Of a stretch of 49,473 bases of DNA, positions 16,588-25,286 are shown piece by piece. The stretch comes from an uncultured Clostridia bacterium (lineage in GTDB: Bacteria > Bacillota > Limnochordia > Darwinibacteriales > Darwinibacteriaceae). A program made the translations under genes and the position numbers. Numbering within the stretch: position 1 is the stretch's first letter; each line of letters opens with the position of its first letter. The notes beneath the pieces were generated by a model that searched no databases, was not told the DNA's origin, and was given only the letters and a program-made list of their open reading frames with translations. The stretch spans positions 1 through 49,473 of the forward strand of contig FIZK01000010.1 of NCBI GenBank assembly GCA_900018335.1, written 5' to 3'.

Positions 16588-18429
16588 TCATTCTTCATCG
16601 GCTGCGATGTCCAAACCGAAATAGGCGTCCAAGATCTTGCGCGCGATGGGGGTTGCCGTGGAGGAACCGCCGCCCCCCTTTTCCACAATGACTGCCACCA
16701 GGATCTCGGGATCGTCAGCGGGGGCAAAGCCCACAAAGAGCCCGTTGGAAATGCTCCCGGTCACCTCCCAGGTGCCAGTTTTGCCGGCTATGGGAATGGG
16801 GAAGTCCCCCATGACAGGACGTGCCGTACCCCGGGGATGGGTTATGGGGGCCCGCAGCGCCTCGAGGAGGGCATCCCAAGTCGAACCCTTCACTTCAACC
16901 TGCCTGGCCAGCTCTGGTTCAGCCCGGAAGACCACAGTGCCGTCCGGGGATTCGATTTCCCTGACAATCTGGGGGGTGTAGATACTCCCCCTGTTGGCAA
17001 TGGCTGCATAGGCCTGAGCCAGCTGCAGCAGGGACATCTGATGGAAGCCCTGCCCGATGGAAATCTGCTCCGTATCCGTGGGATACCAATTCTGTTCAGA
17101 CGTGGGGCGATCCCTAAAGGCATTCCGCTTCCACTCTCTGCTGGGGACAATGCCGCTGGCCTCCGGGGGATACAAGTTCAAACCCGTGGGCTGGCCGAAA
17201 CCAAGGGCCTCCATCCAGGCCGACAGGCGGTCAATGCCCACTTTGGTTCCATTGTCCGCGAAGTAGTGGTTGCTGGACATACCCAGGGCATCGCTGAGGT
17301 CGATACGCCCAAAGGGTGCCAGCCCCATGTTGATCACCCAGTCCTTCACCCCGTACTGGCTTACCCCAGTGGCGTTAAAACGGTCTTTCGGTCCCAACAC
17401 CCCTTCTTCCAAAATGGCCAGGGCCGTAATGGGCTTGAATGTTGAACCCGGCCCGTAGAGCGCTTGGGTCGCCCTGTTAAAGAGGGGCAGCCGCGCATCT
17501 GAGATCAAGGCGTTGTAATAATCATTGCGCCTAGACTGATCGTTAAGCACCTCCGGGTTGTAGCTGGGGATGCTGGCCATTACCAGAATCTCGCCGGTTT
17601 TGGGGTTCATGGCCAGCGCCGCCCCTGTCTGCGTCCCGGGGTTGTCTTCCAAGGTCTGAATATGTTCTAGAAAGGCTTCCTCCGCAACCTTCTGCAGACG
17701 GGCATCCAGCGTCAAAGTGATGTTATGGCCCGGCACAGGATCCAGCACATTCACCGTACTGATGGGGCGGCTGAGGGCATTCACTTCCACCGTCATGGTC
17801 CCGATCTCGCCCCGCAGAAGCTCCTCATAGGTACGCTCAATTCCGCTTTTACCAATCAAGTCGCTGCCGCGGTAAGTTGGGCCGTACGCCTGCAGTTCAC
17901 TGGCGCTGATCACGCCTAGATAGCCTAACACGTGGGCGGCCAGGCTGCCGTGGAGATACTCCCGCACAGGCTCTTCTTCGATGAAGATCCCCGGCAAGCT
18001 GAAGCGGTTTTCTTCAATGGCCACCACCGTCTCTGGCTTCACGTCCCGCTGAATGCGCACGGGCTCATAGGGAAAGCCCCGGCCCTTTTCGATGGCTTCC
18101 TCCAGTTCTTCTTTGGTTAGGCCCAGAAGCTCGCCCAGCCGGTCCATGATGCCGTCATCGTTCTCCGGCAGTCCGCCGGGGACCACGGAAACGGTGAAGG
18201 CCCATTTGCTGCGTACCAGTACCTGCCCGTTGCGGTCCCTGATTTCTCCCCTGGCCGGAAGCAGACGGAGCTGCCGCATGCGGTTTCCGTCAGCCAGGCG
18301 TGAGTAATGCTCGCCCCGGGCCAGCTGCAGGTACCACAGGCGCCCTACGATGACTCCCACACATGCCAACACAATTAGAAAAAGAACGACGAGACGCTTT
18401 TGCCTTTCCTCCCCAGTCACTGACGTCAC
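16588..18429 (-). CDS. mrdA: Penicillin-binding protein 2 (class B, elongasome transpeptidase)
   Basis: Monofunctional D,D-transpeptidase for side-wall peptidoglycan synthesis, acting outside the membrane with MreBCD. The 613-residue protein has an N-terminal membrane anchor (about 12-34), a dimerisation domain (PARGEIRDRNGQVL, about 58-71) and a transpeptidase domain with the three active-site motifs: SxxK in GSTFKP, SxN in GMSSNHYF, and KTG in AGKTGTWEV. Its 3' neighbours are minCDE; the 5' end overlaps the mreD stop by 4 bp, giving mreBCD-mrdA-min order. Confidence 0.95.
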   Translation of the reverse strand: MTSVTGEERQKRLVVLFLIVLACVGVIVGRLWYLQLARGEHYSRLADGNRMRQLRLLPARGEIRDRNGQVLVRSKWAFTVSVVPGGLPENDDGIMDRLGELLGLTKEELEEAIEKGRGFPYEPVRIQRDVKPETVVAIEENRFSLPGIFIEEEPVREYLHGSLAAHVLGYLGVISASELQAYGPTYRGSDLIGKSGIERTYEELLRGEIGTMTVEVNALSRPISTVNVLDPVPGHNITLTLDARLQKVAEEAFLEHIQTLEDNPGTQTGAALAMNPKTGEILVMASIPSYNPEVLNDQSRRNDYYNALISDARLPLFNRATQALYGPGSTFKPITALAILEEGVLGPKDRFNATGVSQYGVKDWVINMGLAPFGRIDLSDALGMSSNHYFADNGTKVGIDRLSAWMEALGFGQPTGLNLYPPEASGIVPSREWKRNAFRDRPTSEQNWYPTDTEQISIGQGFHQMSLLQLAQAYAAIANRGSIYTPQIVREIESPDGTVVFRAEPELARQVEVKGSTWDALLEALRAPITHPRGTARPVMGDFPIPIAGKTGTWEVTGSISNGLFVGFAPADDPEILVAVIVEKGGGGSSTATPIARKILDAYFGLDIAADEE

Positions 18430-18938
18430 CCCGTTCTTTTCAGCAGTTCATCATAGTAAACCAAGCGTTTATTGAGCCTAACCAAGGGCCTGTATACCAG
18501 CGCGCCTAAAAAGCCGTTGACAACACTCACCGCCAAAATGCCTGTCCAAGTCCCCAAGGTCCATGGGCGGGATAAGCCGAAGGAGGCTGCCCCCAACAGG
18601 TAAAGCACTTCTCCCATGGCCGTTCCCAGCAGCAGGGAGCTGAAACGCACAAGGATGTTCTCGCGGTAAAAGCGCCGCGCAACAAACCCCTCGGCCAGGG
18701 CCATCAACACAAACACACCGGCGTGGAGAGTGAGAAACCTGCCCACAATCAGATCCTGGGCCAGGCCGGCAAAAAAACCGAAGACTGCAGCTTCAGCGGG
18801 CGGCATAATCATGCCCGCCAGCAGCGTGAGCATGAGCATCAGCTCCGGTTTAAAGCCAAAAAAGACGATCCCTGGCACCCCTGCCGTCTGCAGGACCAAA
18901 GTGAGCAGTATCAGCACGCCATACGCTACATATTTCAT
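18426..18938 (-). CDS. mreD: Rod shape-determining membrane protein MreD
   Basis: Polytopic inner-membrane part of the elongasome. About 170 residues with five or six hydrophobic segments (VAYGVLILLTLVLQTAGVPG, LMLMLTLLAGMIMPP and others) and the FxxGLxxDL-like element FFAGLAQDLIVGRFLTLHAG. ATG 18938 follows the mreC stop by one base and has GGAGAG upstream; an in-frame codon at 18971 would overlap mreC. Assigned from hydrophobicity, length and position between mreC and mrdA. Confidence 0.9.
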   Translation of the reverse strand: MKYVAYGVLILLTLVLQTAGVPGIVFFGFKPELMLMLTLLAGMIMPPAEAAVFGFFAGLAQDLIVGRFLTLHAGVFVLMALAEGFVARRFYRENILVRFSSLLLGTAMGEVLYLLGAASFGLSRPWTLGTWTGILAVSVVNGFLGALVYRPLVRLNKRLVYYDELLKRTG

Positions 18939-18939
18939 C

Positions 18940-19782
18940 TCAACTCTCTCCGTTATCCTGCGGCAAAACAATGAGTACGTACTCTAAACGATTGAAGTCC
19001 ACAAAGGGGCGCACCACGGCGGAAAAAGACAGCTCGTATTGGCGAGACTCCACGGCAACCACCTCGCCCACGGGCATGTTCTTGGGGTAAACCGTGCTCA
19101 AACCGGAAGTCACGATCACGTCCCCCACCTCCACCACGGTATCGCGACTCAAAGGCTTGGCAAGTAGGGTTTCACGATCAGCCTGTCCCCCTTCCACCAA
19201 CACCAAATCGCCGGTGGACTGCACCAGACCTCCGGTGGCGCTCTGGGCATCCACGATCAGAAGCACGGTGCTGGAATACCGGGAGACAGAAATCACGGTA
19301 CCCACCACTCCCTCGCTGGTCACAACAGCCATGCCCTCATGGACGCCATGGGCAAATCCCTTGTTCAAAATGATAGTGCTCTCCCAGTTGCTGGGAGAGC
19401 GACCGATCACTTCTGCAACCAGCAGGTCATGCTCCCGTTCATCTTTGAAATCAAGGGCCTCCCGCAACCATTCATTTTCCCGTTTGTAGTTGCGCAGCTC
19501 CAGCACTTCCGCCTGCAGAGCCTGAACCAGCTCCTCCAGCTCCGCATTGCGCTCCTTCAAGGTCCGCATGGTCTGAACTTTGTCCACTTGATGGAGAATA
19601 AAGCGCTGGGCCCTGCTGAACACCCATTGAAAGGGAACCAAGAGATCACGGCCGATGCCTTCCAGCATGCTCAATTTTACCCGAGGTGTGGAAGTGTAGT
19701 GGATTGTACCCACCATAATAACCACAAGCAGAATAATCAGGGGAACCTTCCAGCGCAAAATGTGTTCCAGCACTCGCTTCAC
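18940..19782 (-). CDS. mreC: Rod shape-determining protein MreC
   Basis: Periplasm-facing scaffold linking MreB to the cell-wall synthases. The 280-residue protein has one N-terminal transmembrane helix (about 12-28), a coiled coil (about 65-110, LKERNAELEELVQALQAEVLELRNYKRENEWLREAL in shorter stretches) and the beta-barrel MreC domain (VIGRSPSNWESTIILNKG, GVVGTVISVSRYSSTVLLI, VTSGLSTVYPKNMPVGEV). It lies between mreB and mreD. Confidence 0.94.
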   Translation of the reverse strand: MKRVLEHILRWKVPLIILLVVIMVGTIHYTSTPRVKLSMLEGIGRDLLVPFQWVFSRAQRFILHQVDKVQTMRTLKERNAELEELVQALQAEVLELRNYKRENEWLREALDFKDEREHDLLVAEVIGRSPSNWESTIILNKGFAHGVHEGMAVVTSEGVVGTVISVSRYSSTVLLIVDAQSATGGLVQSTGDLVLVEGGQADRETLLAKPLSRDTVVEVGDVIVTSGLSTVYPKNMPVGEVVAVESRQYELSFSAVVRPFVDFNRLEYVLIVLPQDNGES

Positions 19783-19810
19783 CGCCTATCATCCCCCCGC
19801 AGCAAACGGG

Positions 19811-20836
19811 CTAATAGCGCTTTTGACCCAGCATAATGCGCTGCAGCACATCGAAGTGCTTCAGGGCCTGTCCAGCTCCTTCCACCACAGCTGTTAAGGG
19901 ATGCTCGCAGATATGCACGGGCATGCCGGTTTCTCTGATCAGGAGCTCATCCAAGCCTTTGAGGAGTGCGCCTCCCCCAGCCAGCATGATGCCCCGATCC
20001 ATGATGTCCGCAGCCAGTTCAGGCGGCGTCTGCTCTAGGGTAACCTTGACCGCATCCACAATGGACTGAATCGGTTCTTCCAGCGCTCTATGGATCTCCA
20101 GGGAGGAAACCACCACCGTCTTGGGCAGACCAGTGACCAGATCCCGCCCCCGCACCTCCAGGGACTCCTCCTCGCGGTCATCCACCAGCGCGTGGCCGAT
20201 CTCCATTTTGATGCGCTCGGCCGTTCGCTCTCCAATGAGGAGGTTATAGGACCGGCGGATGTACTGGACGATGGACTCATCCATCTCATCCCCCGCCACC
20301 CTGATGGAACGGTGGGCCACAATGCCGCCCAGGGAAATAACCGCGACCTCAGTGGTACCTCCGCCAATATCCACAATCATGGTACCGGTGGGATCCTGCA
20401 CAGGCAGTCCTGCGCCAATGGCCGCGGCCATGGGTTCTTCGATAACCCGGGCATCTTTCGCCCCCGCGGACAAGGCGGCATCAATCACCGCCCGCTTTTC
20501 AACCTCCGTAACGCCCGACGGTACAGAAATTACCACTCGGGGCCTTCTGAACCTGGAGCGGCGCGTGGCCTTGTTGATGAAATCCCTGAGCAGGCGCTCG
20601 GTCACCTCGAAGTCGGCAATAACCCCGTCCTTTAGGGGACGGATGGCGATGATGTTGCCCGGAGTCCTGCCCACCATCTCCTTGGCCTTGTTCCCCACAG
20701 CAAAAATCTCGTTGGTATCCCGGTCGATGGCCACCACGGACGGCTCATTGATCACAATGCCCCGTCCCTCCACCAGTACCAGGGTGTTGGCTGTCCCCAG
20801 ATCTATCCCGATATTCTTGCTAAAGCGCCTGAACAT
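19811..20836 (-). CDS. mreB: Rod shape-determining actin homologue MreB
   Basis: Actin-like ATPase whose filaments guide side-wall synthesis. The 341-residue product has the nucleotide-binding phosphate-1 loop [11 protein letters not shown] (about 9-19), phosphate-2 [14 protein letters not shown], the adenosine motif [18 protein letters not shown], and the usual [21 protein letters not shown]. It leads the mreBCD-mrdA series, with radC directly upstream. Confidence 0.97.
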   Translation of the reverse strand: MFRRFSKNIGIDLGTANTLVLVEGRGIVINEPSVVAIDRDTNEIFAVGNKAKEMVGRTPGNIIAIRPLKDGVIADFEVTERLLRDFINKATRRSRFRRPRVVISVPSGVTEVEKRAVIDAALSAGAKDARVIEEPMAAAIGAGLPVQDPTGTMIVDIGGGTTEVAVISLGGIVAHRSIRVAGDEMDESIVQYIRRSYNLLIGERTAERIKMEIGHALVDDREEESLEVRGRDLVTGLPKTVVVSSLEIHRALEEPIQSIVDAVKVTLEQTPPELAADIMDRGIMLAGGGALLKGLDELLIRETGMPVHICEHPLTAVVEGAGQALKHFDVLQRIMLGQKRY

Positions 20837-20854
20837 GAAGTTTCCCCTTCCTTT

Positions 20855-21541
20855 TTATAGCAGTCCGTGTTCCCGAAAACTGAAATAGCGGTTGTCACCG
20901 ACGATAATATGGTCTAAGACATCGATGCCCAGTACAGCCCCTGCCTCACGCAGGCGTTCCGTTGTAGAGATATCTTCTTTGCTGGGGGTTAGATCCCCGC
21001 TGGGATGATTGTGGACTAAAATCAGGGCAGCGCTGCTGCGTTTGATGGCTTCCTTGAACATTTCGCGGGGATGTACTAAGGAGGCCTGCAGATGCCCGAT
21101 GGAAACAGTCTTCTTGGCGATAACCCTGTTCTTGGTATTGAGCATAATGATCACGAAATGCTCTTTATCTGCCAGGCTCAATTCGCGCAAGACTAACTGG
21201 GCGGCATCCGCGGGGCAGTTGACCACTCCCTGAAACTCCATGCGCGACTCTGCCAGGCGTTTAGCCAGCTCAAAGGCGGCCAGAATATCGGCAGCCTTGG
21301 CCGGACCTATTCCCCTAACCGCGGTAAGTTCTTCGAAACTGGCTGCAGCAAGGTTGGGCAGTGAACCGAAGCGGGCGAGCAGTTTCTCTGCCAGGGACAA
21401 GGCCGATTCTCGCCTGTTCCCGGTGCGCAAGAGGATGGCCAGCAGCTCTTTATTGGCTAAACGCTCCACTCCATGGCGCTTCAACCGCTCCCTGGGACGT
21501 TCTTCCATGGGGACATCTTTCATTCTGATTGGGGTATCCAC
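20855..21541 (-). CDS. radC: RadC/JAB-domain protein
   Basis: Widely conserved UPF0758 protein; its once-claimed repair role is unsupported. The 228-residue product has an N-terminal helix-hairpin-helix region (LPNLAAASFEELTAVRGIGPAKAADILAAFEL) and a C-terminal JAMM metal-binding motif in LVHNHPSGDLTPSKEDI. GTG 21541 has AAAGGAG 7 nt upstream. It sits between maf and mreB, the common Bacillota order. Confidence 0.94.
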   Translation of the reverse strand: MDTPIRMKDVPMEERPRERLKRHGVERLANKELLAILLRTGNRRESALSLAEKLLARFGSLPNLAAASFEELTAVRGIGPAKAADILAAFELAKRLAESRMEFQGVVNCPADAAQLVLRELSLADKEHFVIIMLNTKNRVIAKKTVSIGHLQASLVHPREMFKEAIKRSSAALILVHNHPSGDLTPSKEDISTTERLREAGAVLGIDVLDHIIVGDNRYFSFREHGLL

Positions 21542-21579
21542 TATGCGCTCCTTTCCCCACTCCCTGGGCGGGTAAGGAA

Positions 21580-22152
21580 CTACCTGGAGGGAAACACCTC
21601 GAACCCGAAGGGCCGCAATCTCTCAACAAGCCTGGGCACGGGCAAGCCTACAACATTATAATAACAACCTTTGATGCTTTGTACAAGTAGGCCTCCCAGA
21701 CCCTGAATCCCGTAGGCGCCGGCCTTGTCAAACGGCTCGCCGGTGGCCACGTAGCCCGCAATGTCCGCAGCTGTGAGCTGGCGAAACTGCACCTTAGTTG
21801 TTTCGCTGAAGATATCCGCGTCCTGACCGTTGATCATCAGGGCAACCACCGTGGTAACCTCATGCTCGCGGCCGCTGAGGGCTGTGAGCATGTCCACTGC
21901 ATCGTCGGCATCCTTGGGTTTCCCCAAGATCTGGCCGTCCAGGACCACAATAGTATCCGCACCAAGCACCAAGGCATTGGGGTTCTGCAAGCTTACCGGC
22001 CTGGCCTTGGCCACGGCGTTGGCCTGGGCTGTTTCCAGAGGGCGGCCAGACTGCGCCTCTTCTACGGGCAGCACCTGTACCCGGAACGGCAAGCCAAACT
22101 GCTCTAACAATGCTCTGCGGCGTGGTGATTGCGATGCTAAGACCAAATCCAT
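21580..22152 (-). CDS. maf: Maf-family nucleoside triphosphate pyrophosphatase
   Basis: Hydrolyses non-canonical or pyrimidine nucleotides (dTTP/UTP-type) to monophosphates; linked to septum control in Bacillus. The 190-residue product has the N-terminal substrate loop LVLASQSPRRRALLEQFG (residues 3-20), the catalytic VLGADTIVVLDGQILGKPKD, TEVQF-like TKVQFRQL and the C-terminal FDKAGAYGIQGLGG. It leads the radC-mre series. Confidence 0.95.
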   Translation of the reverse strand: MDLVLASQSPRRRALLEQFGLPFRVQVLPVEEAQSGRPLETAQANAVAKARPVSLQNPNALVLGADTIVVLDGQILGKPKDADDAVDMLTALSGREHEVTTVVALMINGQDADIFSETTKVQFRQLTAADIAGYVATGEPFDKAGAYGIQGLGGLLVQSIKGCYYNVVGLPVPRLVERLRPFGFEVFPSR

Positions 22153-22219
22153 GCGCCATGCACTCCAGTGTTTTTAGGCATCAATTTTATATTCACCCTT
22201 ACGGCCCAATTCCCTTCTC

Positions 22220-22244
22220 AAAAAAAGAGCCCTTCCAGGACTCT
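22220..22244 (-). terminator. Intrinsic terminator after the spoIID/small-ORF unit
   Basis: A 7-bp stem (AGAGTCC / GGGCTCT, one G-U pair) with a 5-nt loop is followed on the minus strand by a run of six to seven Ts. It separates the small hypothetical gene from maf. Confidence 0.8.
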
Positions 22245-22249
22245 TCCGC

Positions 22250-22444
22250 TCACCTCCGGCGATGGGGGATTGTGGCCGGGCCCTGTTCCGCCCCCATTTC
22301 CAGCAGGTACTTGTCGGCGCTGATTCGGTTCTTGTTGAGCTCCCACCCATCGGCATGCCGGTAACTGTCCTTGGCCCAATCCCAGGGAAAAGTTAACTGC
22401 TCCTCCAGATCCACCCTGCGCTTTTCTGCCTCGCGATCCTGCAC
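22250..22444 (-). CDS. Small hypothetical protein downstream of spoIID
   Basis: I do not recognise a family. A 64-residue frame starts at GTG 22444, 17 bp after the spoIID stop, with a purine-rich GAGGGGGGCGAGG upstream, and ends 6 bp before a terminator. The product is soluble and charged, with a Trp-rich patch (FPWDWAKDSYRHADGWE) and no membrane segment or Cys. Placement between a stop and a terminator, with its own ribosome-binding site, favours a real gene. A chance frame is possible. Confidence 0.5.
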   Translation of the reverse strand: MQDREAEKRRVDLEEQLTFPWDWAKDSYRHADGWELNKNRISADKYLLEMGAEQGPATIPHRRR

Positions 22445-22461
22445 AGCCTCGCCCCCCTCGT

Positions 22462-23427
22462 TCAGTACACTTCCTGAAGCTCGATGTCCTGATAATAGTA
22501 TTGGAGGATTTCAGAGTAACTATACCCCTTAAGAGCCATGCCCTGGGCCCCATACTGGCTCATGCCCACCCCGTGGCCGTAACCCCAGACGGAAAACACC
22601 ATCTCCTGCCCCAGGATCTCCGCGGTAAACCAAGTTGATCGCAGGGACAAACGTTCCCTGATTTCACGCCCACTAAACCATTTATCCCCCGCCTCCACCG
22701 TCTTCACCCGGCCCGATGGATAGCGCTCGATCACCTTGAAGTTGTTCACCCGCTCCACACCCAGTACTTCCGCGAGTTTCTCCAAGGAGATGGTGGCTGT
22801 GGAGTAGTGCACCGGTGAGTTTGCGCTGAAAGGGTCTTCCACGGAACGCAGGTAGGGCAGTGATTCGTTCCAGTAGTGCTCTGAGTTTTCCGTGCGCCCC
22901 CCGCTGGTGGAATGGTAGACGGCCAGGATGGGTTCCCCGTCGTAGCAGGCAATGATACCGGTGGTCTGCTTCACCGCAGTTCTAATCTTGCGCTGCAGTG
23001 CGCGCCCTACTGCGGCTCCGTGGGTCTCGAGAAATTCGTCCCAGCTAATCCAGGCCTGCCCAGAGCGATAGTCAGAGGAGAGGTGGGCTTCGGGGTGCTC
23101 CGGAATGCGGTCATCGCGCAGAATACGCCTGTAGGCATAGGTTCTGGCAGCCACAGCCTGGGCCTTAAGAGCTTCCAGGTGAAAACTGGGGGGCATCTCC
23201 GCGGCCACTACCCCCTGCACATATTCCTCCAAGGTGAGCGAGATCAGCTTGTTCCTTTTGGTGTCCCACAATCCCACCATGGGGATTTCTCGAGGGGAAA
23301 AAAAAGAGACCGTGCAGCTGCGTACTAATAGTGCCGGCACCCCCACTACAGCCACGGCCAGCAAAAGCAGGGGAAGACACGAGAGCCTCCTGGAACTACG
23401 TCTGCGCCTTCTGCGTTTCTTGCTCAA
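22462..23427 (-). CDS. spoIID: Stage II sporulation protein D (lytic transglycosylase)
   Basis: Cleaves septal peptidoglycan during forespore engulfment together with SpoIIP and SpoIIM. The 321-residue protein has an Arg-rich cytoplasmic N-terminus, one transmembrane anchor (about 17-36), and a SpoIID domain with the catalytic Glu in VVAAEMPPSFHLEALKAQAV, the TSGGRTENSEHYW loop, and GYGHGVGMSQYGAQGMA near the C-terminus. TTG 23427 falls in the T-run of the preceding terminator, and the only good Shine-Dalgarno (GGAGGGG) is in that hairpin's 3' arm. A typical SpoIID is about 330-340 residues. Confidence 0.94.
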   Translation of the reverse strand: MSKKRRRRRRSSRRLSCLPLLLLAVAVVGVPALLVRSCTVSFFSPREIPMVGLWDTKRNKLISLTLEEYVQGVVAAEMPPSFHLEALKAQAVAARTYAYRRILRDDRIPEHPEAHLSSDYRSGQAWISWDEFLETHGAAVGRALQRKIRTAVKQTTGIIACYDGEPILAVYHSTSGGRTENSEHYWNESLPYLRSVEDPFSANSPVHYSTATISLEKLAEVLGVERVNNFKVIERYPSGRVKTVEAGDKWFSGREIRERLSLRSTWFTAEILGQEMVFSVWGYGHGVGMSQYGAQGMALKGYSYSEILQYYYQDIELQEVY

Positions 23428-23474
23428 AAAAATCCCCTCCCACCCACTTCATAACTATGAAGGGGCGGAGGGGG
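23427..23474 (-). terminator. Strong hairpin/terminator after the SPOR gene that also carries the spoIID start signals
   Basis: A long, slightly bulged stem (CCCCCTCCGCCCCTTCATA with TATGAAGTGGGTGGGAGGGG) closed by a 2-nt turn is followed by TTTTTTT. It lies 20 bp after the SPOR gene. The 3' arm contains the Shine-Dalgarno, and the T-run supplies the TTG start of spoIID. Confidence 0.8.
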
Positions 23475-23494
23475 TTTATGCCTAGAGGCGGCAA

Positions 23495-23971
23495 CTAACG
23501 GACAACTATAGCCTCAAATCCTTTCTGGCGCAGTTCTTGAGCTAGCCGATCGGCGTTTTCCTGTGAACTGAAAGCTCCCGTCTGCACCCGGAAAGGAGGC
23601 CCGGACATGATCACCGCTTCGTAGCCGGCCTCTTTAAGCTGAGCCACAACACGTTCCGCGTTGGCCCGTTCCGAAAAGGCGCCAACCTGCACCTTAAACA
23701 AGGCCGTACTGGGAGCTGCGGGGGTCCGCTCCTCCTGAGGCGCTGGAGGGGTAGGGGCTGGCGACGGTGAATTGAGCACAACTGGCGGTGCGCTGACAGC
23801 CTCCCGAGTCTGCTGCATGGAAGCCCTGTGCTGCTGCTGGAGCGCCTTCACAGCATAGTTCCCGATTAGGTATCCCACCAGGACAAAGATGATACTGAGC
23901 GTGATCAGGCTGATTACGAAATTGGCTGCCTGCCCAGTACCCTGCTTCTTTTTCTTTTTCTTTCTGCTCAT
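23495..23971 (-). CDS. SPOR-domain membrane protein
   Basis: SPOR domains bind denuded peptidoglycan at septa. The 158-residue protein has a Lys-rich cytoplasmic start (RKKKKKKQ), one transmembrane helix (about 19-41), a Pro/Ala-rich linker (about 60-90) and a C-terminal SPOR domain of two half-repeats (FKVQVGAFSERANAERVVAQL and FRVQTGAFSSQENADRLAQEL). ATG 23971 with GGGGGA 6 nt upstream is preferred over GTG 23977. Lying beside spoIID, it may act at the sporulation septum or in division; the exact role is not known. Confidence 0.87.
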   Translation of the reverse strand: MSRKKKKKKQGTGQAANFVISLITLSIIFVLVGYLIGNYAVKALQQQHRASMQQTREAVSAPPVVLNSPSPAPTPPAPQEERTPAAPSTALFKVQVGAFSERANAERVVAQLKEAGYEAVIMSGPPFRVQTGAFSSQENADRLAQELRQKGFEAIVVR

Positions 23972-24003
23972 ACTCACTCCCCCTCATCGCTCGTGCACCT
24001 ATC

Positions 24004-25284
24004 CTAGGCAATAATTCCAGATTGGGAGTGCAAAAACCTCTTTACTTCCCCCACCAGGTACAGCGATCCGCACACGCAGACCGGAAAGCTTCTGCCCGCC
24101 TCATCCAGGGCTTGGGCAGGATCGGCGCACGTTACTGCCTCCACGCCGCGGCTCAGGACGTACTCCTGAAGCACTTCCGGCTGCATGGGAGCCAAACGGC
24201 CGCTTTGGGCCGCGGTGAACACGAAACGGCCGGCCACGGGCAGCAGCGGATCCAAAAGGCTCAGGCTCTTGTTGTGCAACATGCCAAAGACAACGGTAAA
24301 CGGCTCCACCGCGCAGCATTCCTGGAGCTGCTTGAGACTGCGGGCCAGGGCAGTTAACCCTTCCTGGTTGTGGCCTCCGTCCAGGATCAACAAAGGCTCC
24401 CGGGATACCACCTCCAGCCTGCCCGGCCAGGTAACCGCCTTCATTCCCTCATATATGGCTGCAGATGGCAAATTATACCCCTGTTTCCTCAGTTCCATGA
24501 GGGCGAGCAGTGCCGTGGCGGCATTCTCTAGCTGATGATCGCCTAAAAGCCCGATTTCCACCTCACCCAGGCCCGGGTAGTTGATGCGCCCGCCATCCAG
24601 GTCCCAGCCGCCGCCCACCCAGGGCACATCCCTGGTGCTGAGGTAAGGAGCTCCCCGGTCTTGGGCCAGTTCCCTGAGCACGCCCTCGGCTTCCGGCAGC
24701 TTAACCCCGCTCACCACCGGAACGCCTGTCTTGATAATGCCGCCCTTTTCCCGGGCAATGGACTCGATGGTGCTGCCCAGGCGGTCTTCGTGGTCGCGAT
24801 GGACGGTGGTGATCACTGTGAGCACGGGTGTAACCACGTTGGTGGCATCCAGCCGCCCGCCCAAGCCGGTCTCTAAAACCACCAAATCCACTCCAGCCTG
24901 GTGGAAATACAGGAACGCGGCGGCGGTGGCCAGCTCAAATTCGGTTACCCTGCCGTACTCGGGGTGCTCTGCTTCCACCTGGCGGCATGCTTCCTCGGCC
25001 CGGGCCACCACGGACTGTAAGTCCTCAGCCGCGATGAGCTCTCCGTTGATCTGGAAGCGCTCCGCATAGGAGACCAGGTGCGGGGATGAAAAGAGCCCCA
25101 CCTGTAAGCCACTCCGCTGCAGCACCGCCGCCAAAGAGGCGGACACTGAACCCTTGCCGCTGGTTCCAGCCACATGGATAAACTTCAAGTCCTGCTGCGG
25201 GTTTCCCAGGGCTGCGCAGACCAAGCCGATCCGCTCCAGCCCCAGGTGACTCCCGAAACGCTCTCTTTCGCCTATGATCTGCAT
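24004..25284 (-). CDS. folC: Folylpolyglutamate/dihydrofolate synthase
   Basis: Adds glutamate to dihydropteroate and to reduced folates with ATP. The 426-residue product has the Mur-ligase-type P-loop HVAGTSGKGSVSASLAAVL (about residues 36-54), FSSPHLVSYAERFQING, the GGRLDATNVV element and the C-terminal ligase domain with LDGGHNQEGL. The N-terminus is somewhat short. ATG 25284 follows the valS stop by 2 bp, so it is cotranscribed with valS. Confidence 0.95.
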   Translation of the reverse strand: MQIIGERERFGSHLGLERIGLVCAALGNPQQDLKFIHVAGTSGKGSVSASLAAVLQRSGLQVGLFSSPHLVSYAERFQINGELIAAEDLQSVVARAEEACRQVEAEHPEYGRVTEFELATAAAFLYFHQAGVDLVVLETGLGGRLDATNVVTPVLTVITTVHRDHEDRLGSTIESIAREKGGIIKTGVPVVSGVKLPEAEGVLRELAQDRGAPYLSTRDVPWVGGGWDLDGGRINYPGLGEVEIGLLGDHQLENAATALLALMELRKQGYNLPSAAIYEGMKAVTWPGRLEVVSREPLLILDGGHNQEGLTALARSLKQLQECCAVEPFTVVFGMLHNKSLSLLDPLLPVAGRFVFTAAQSGRLAPMQPEVLQEYVLSRGVEAVTCADPAQALDEAGRSFPVCVCGSLYLVGEVKRFLHSQSGIIA

Positions 25285-25286
25285 GA

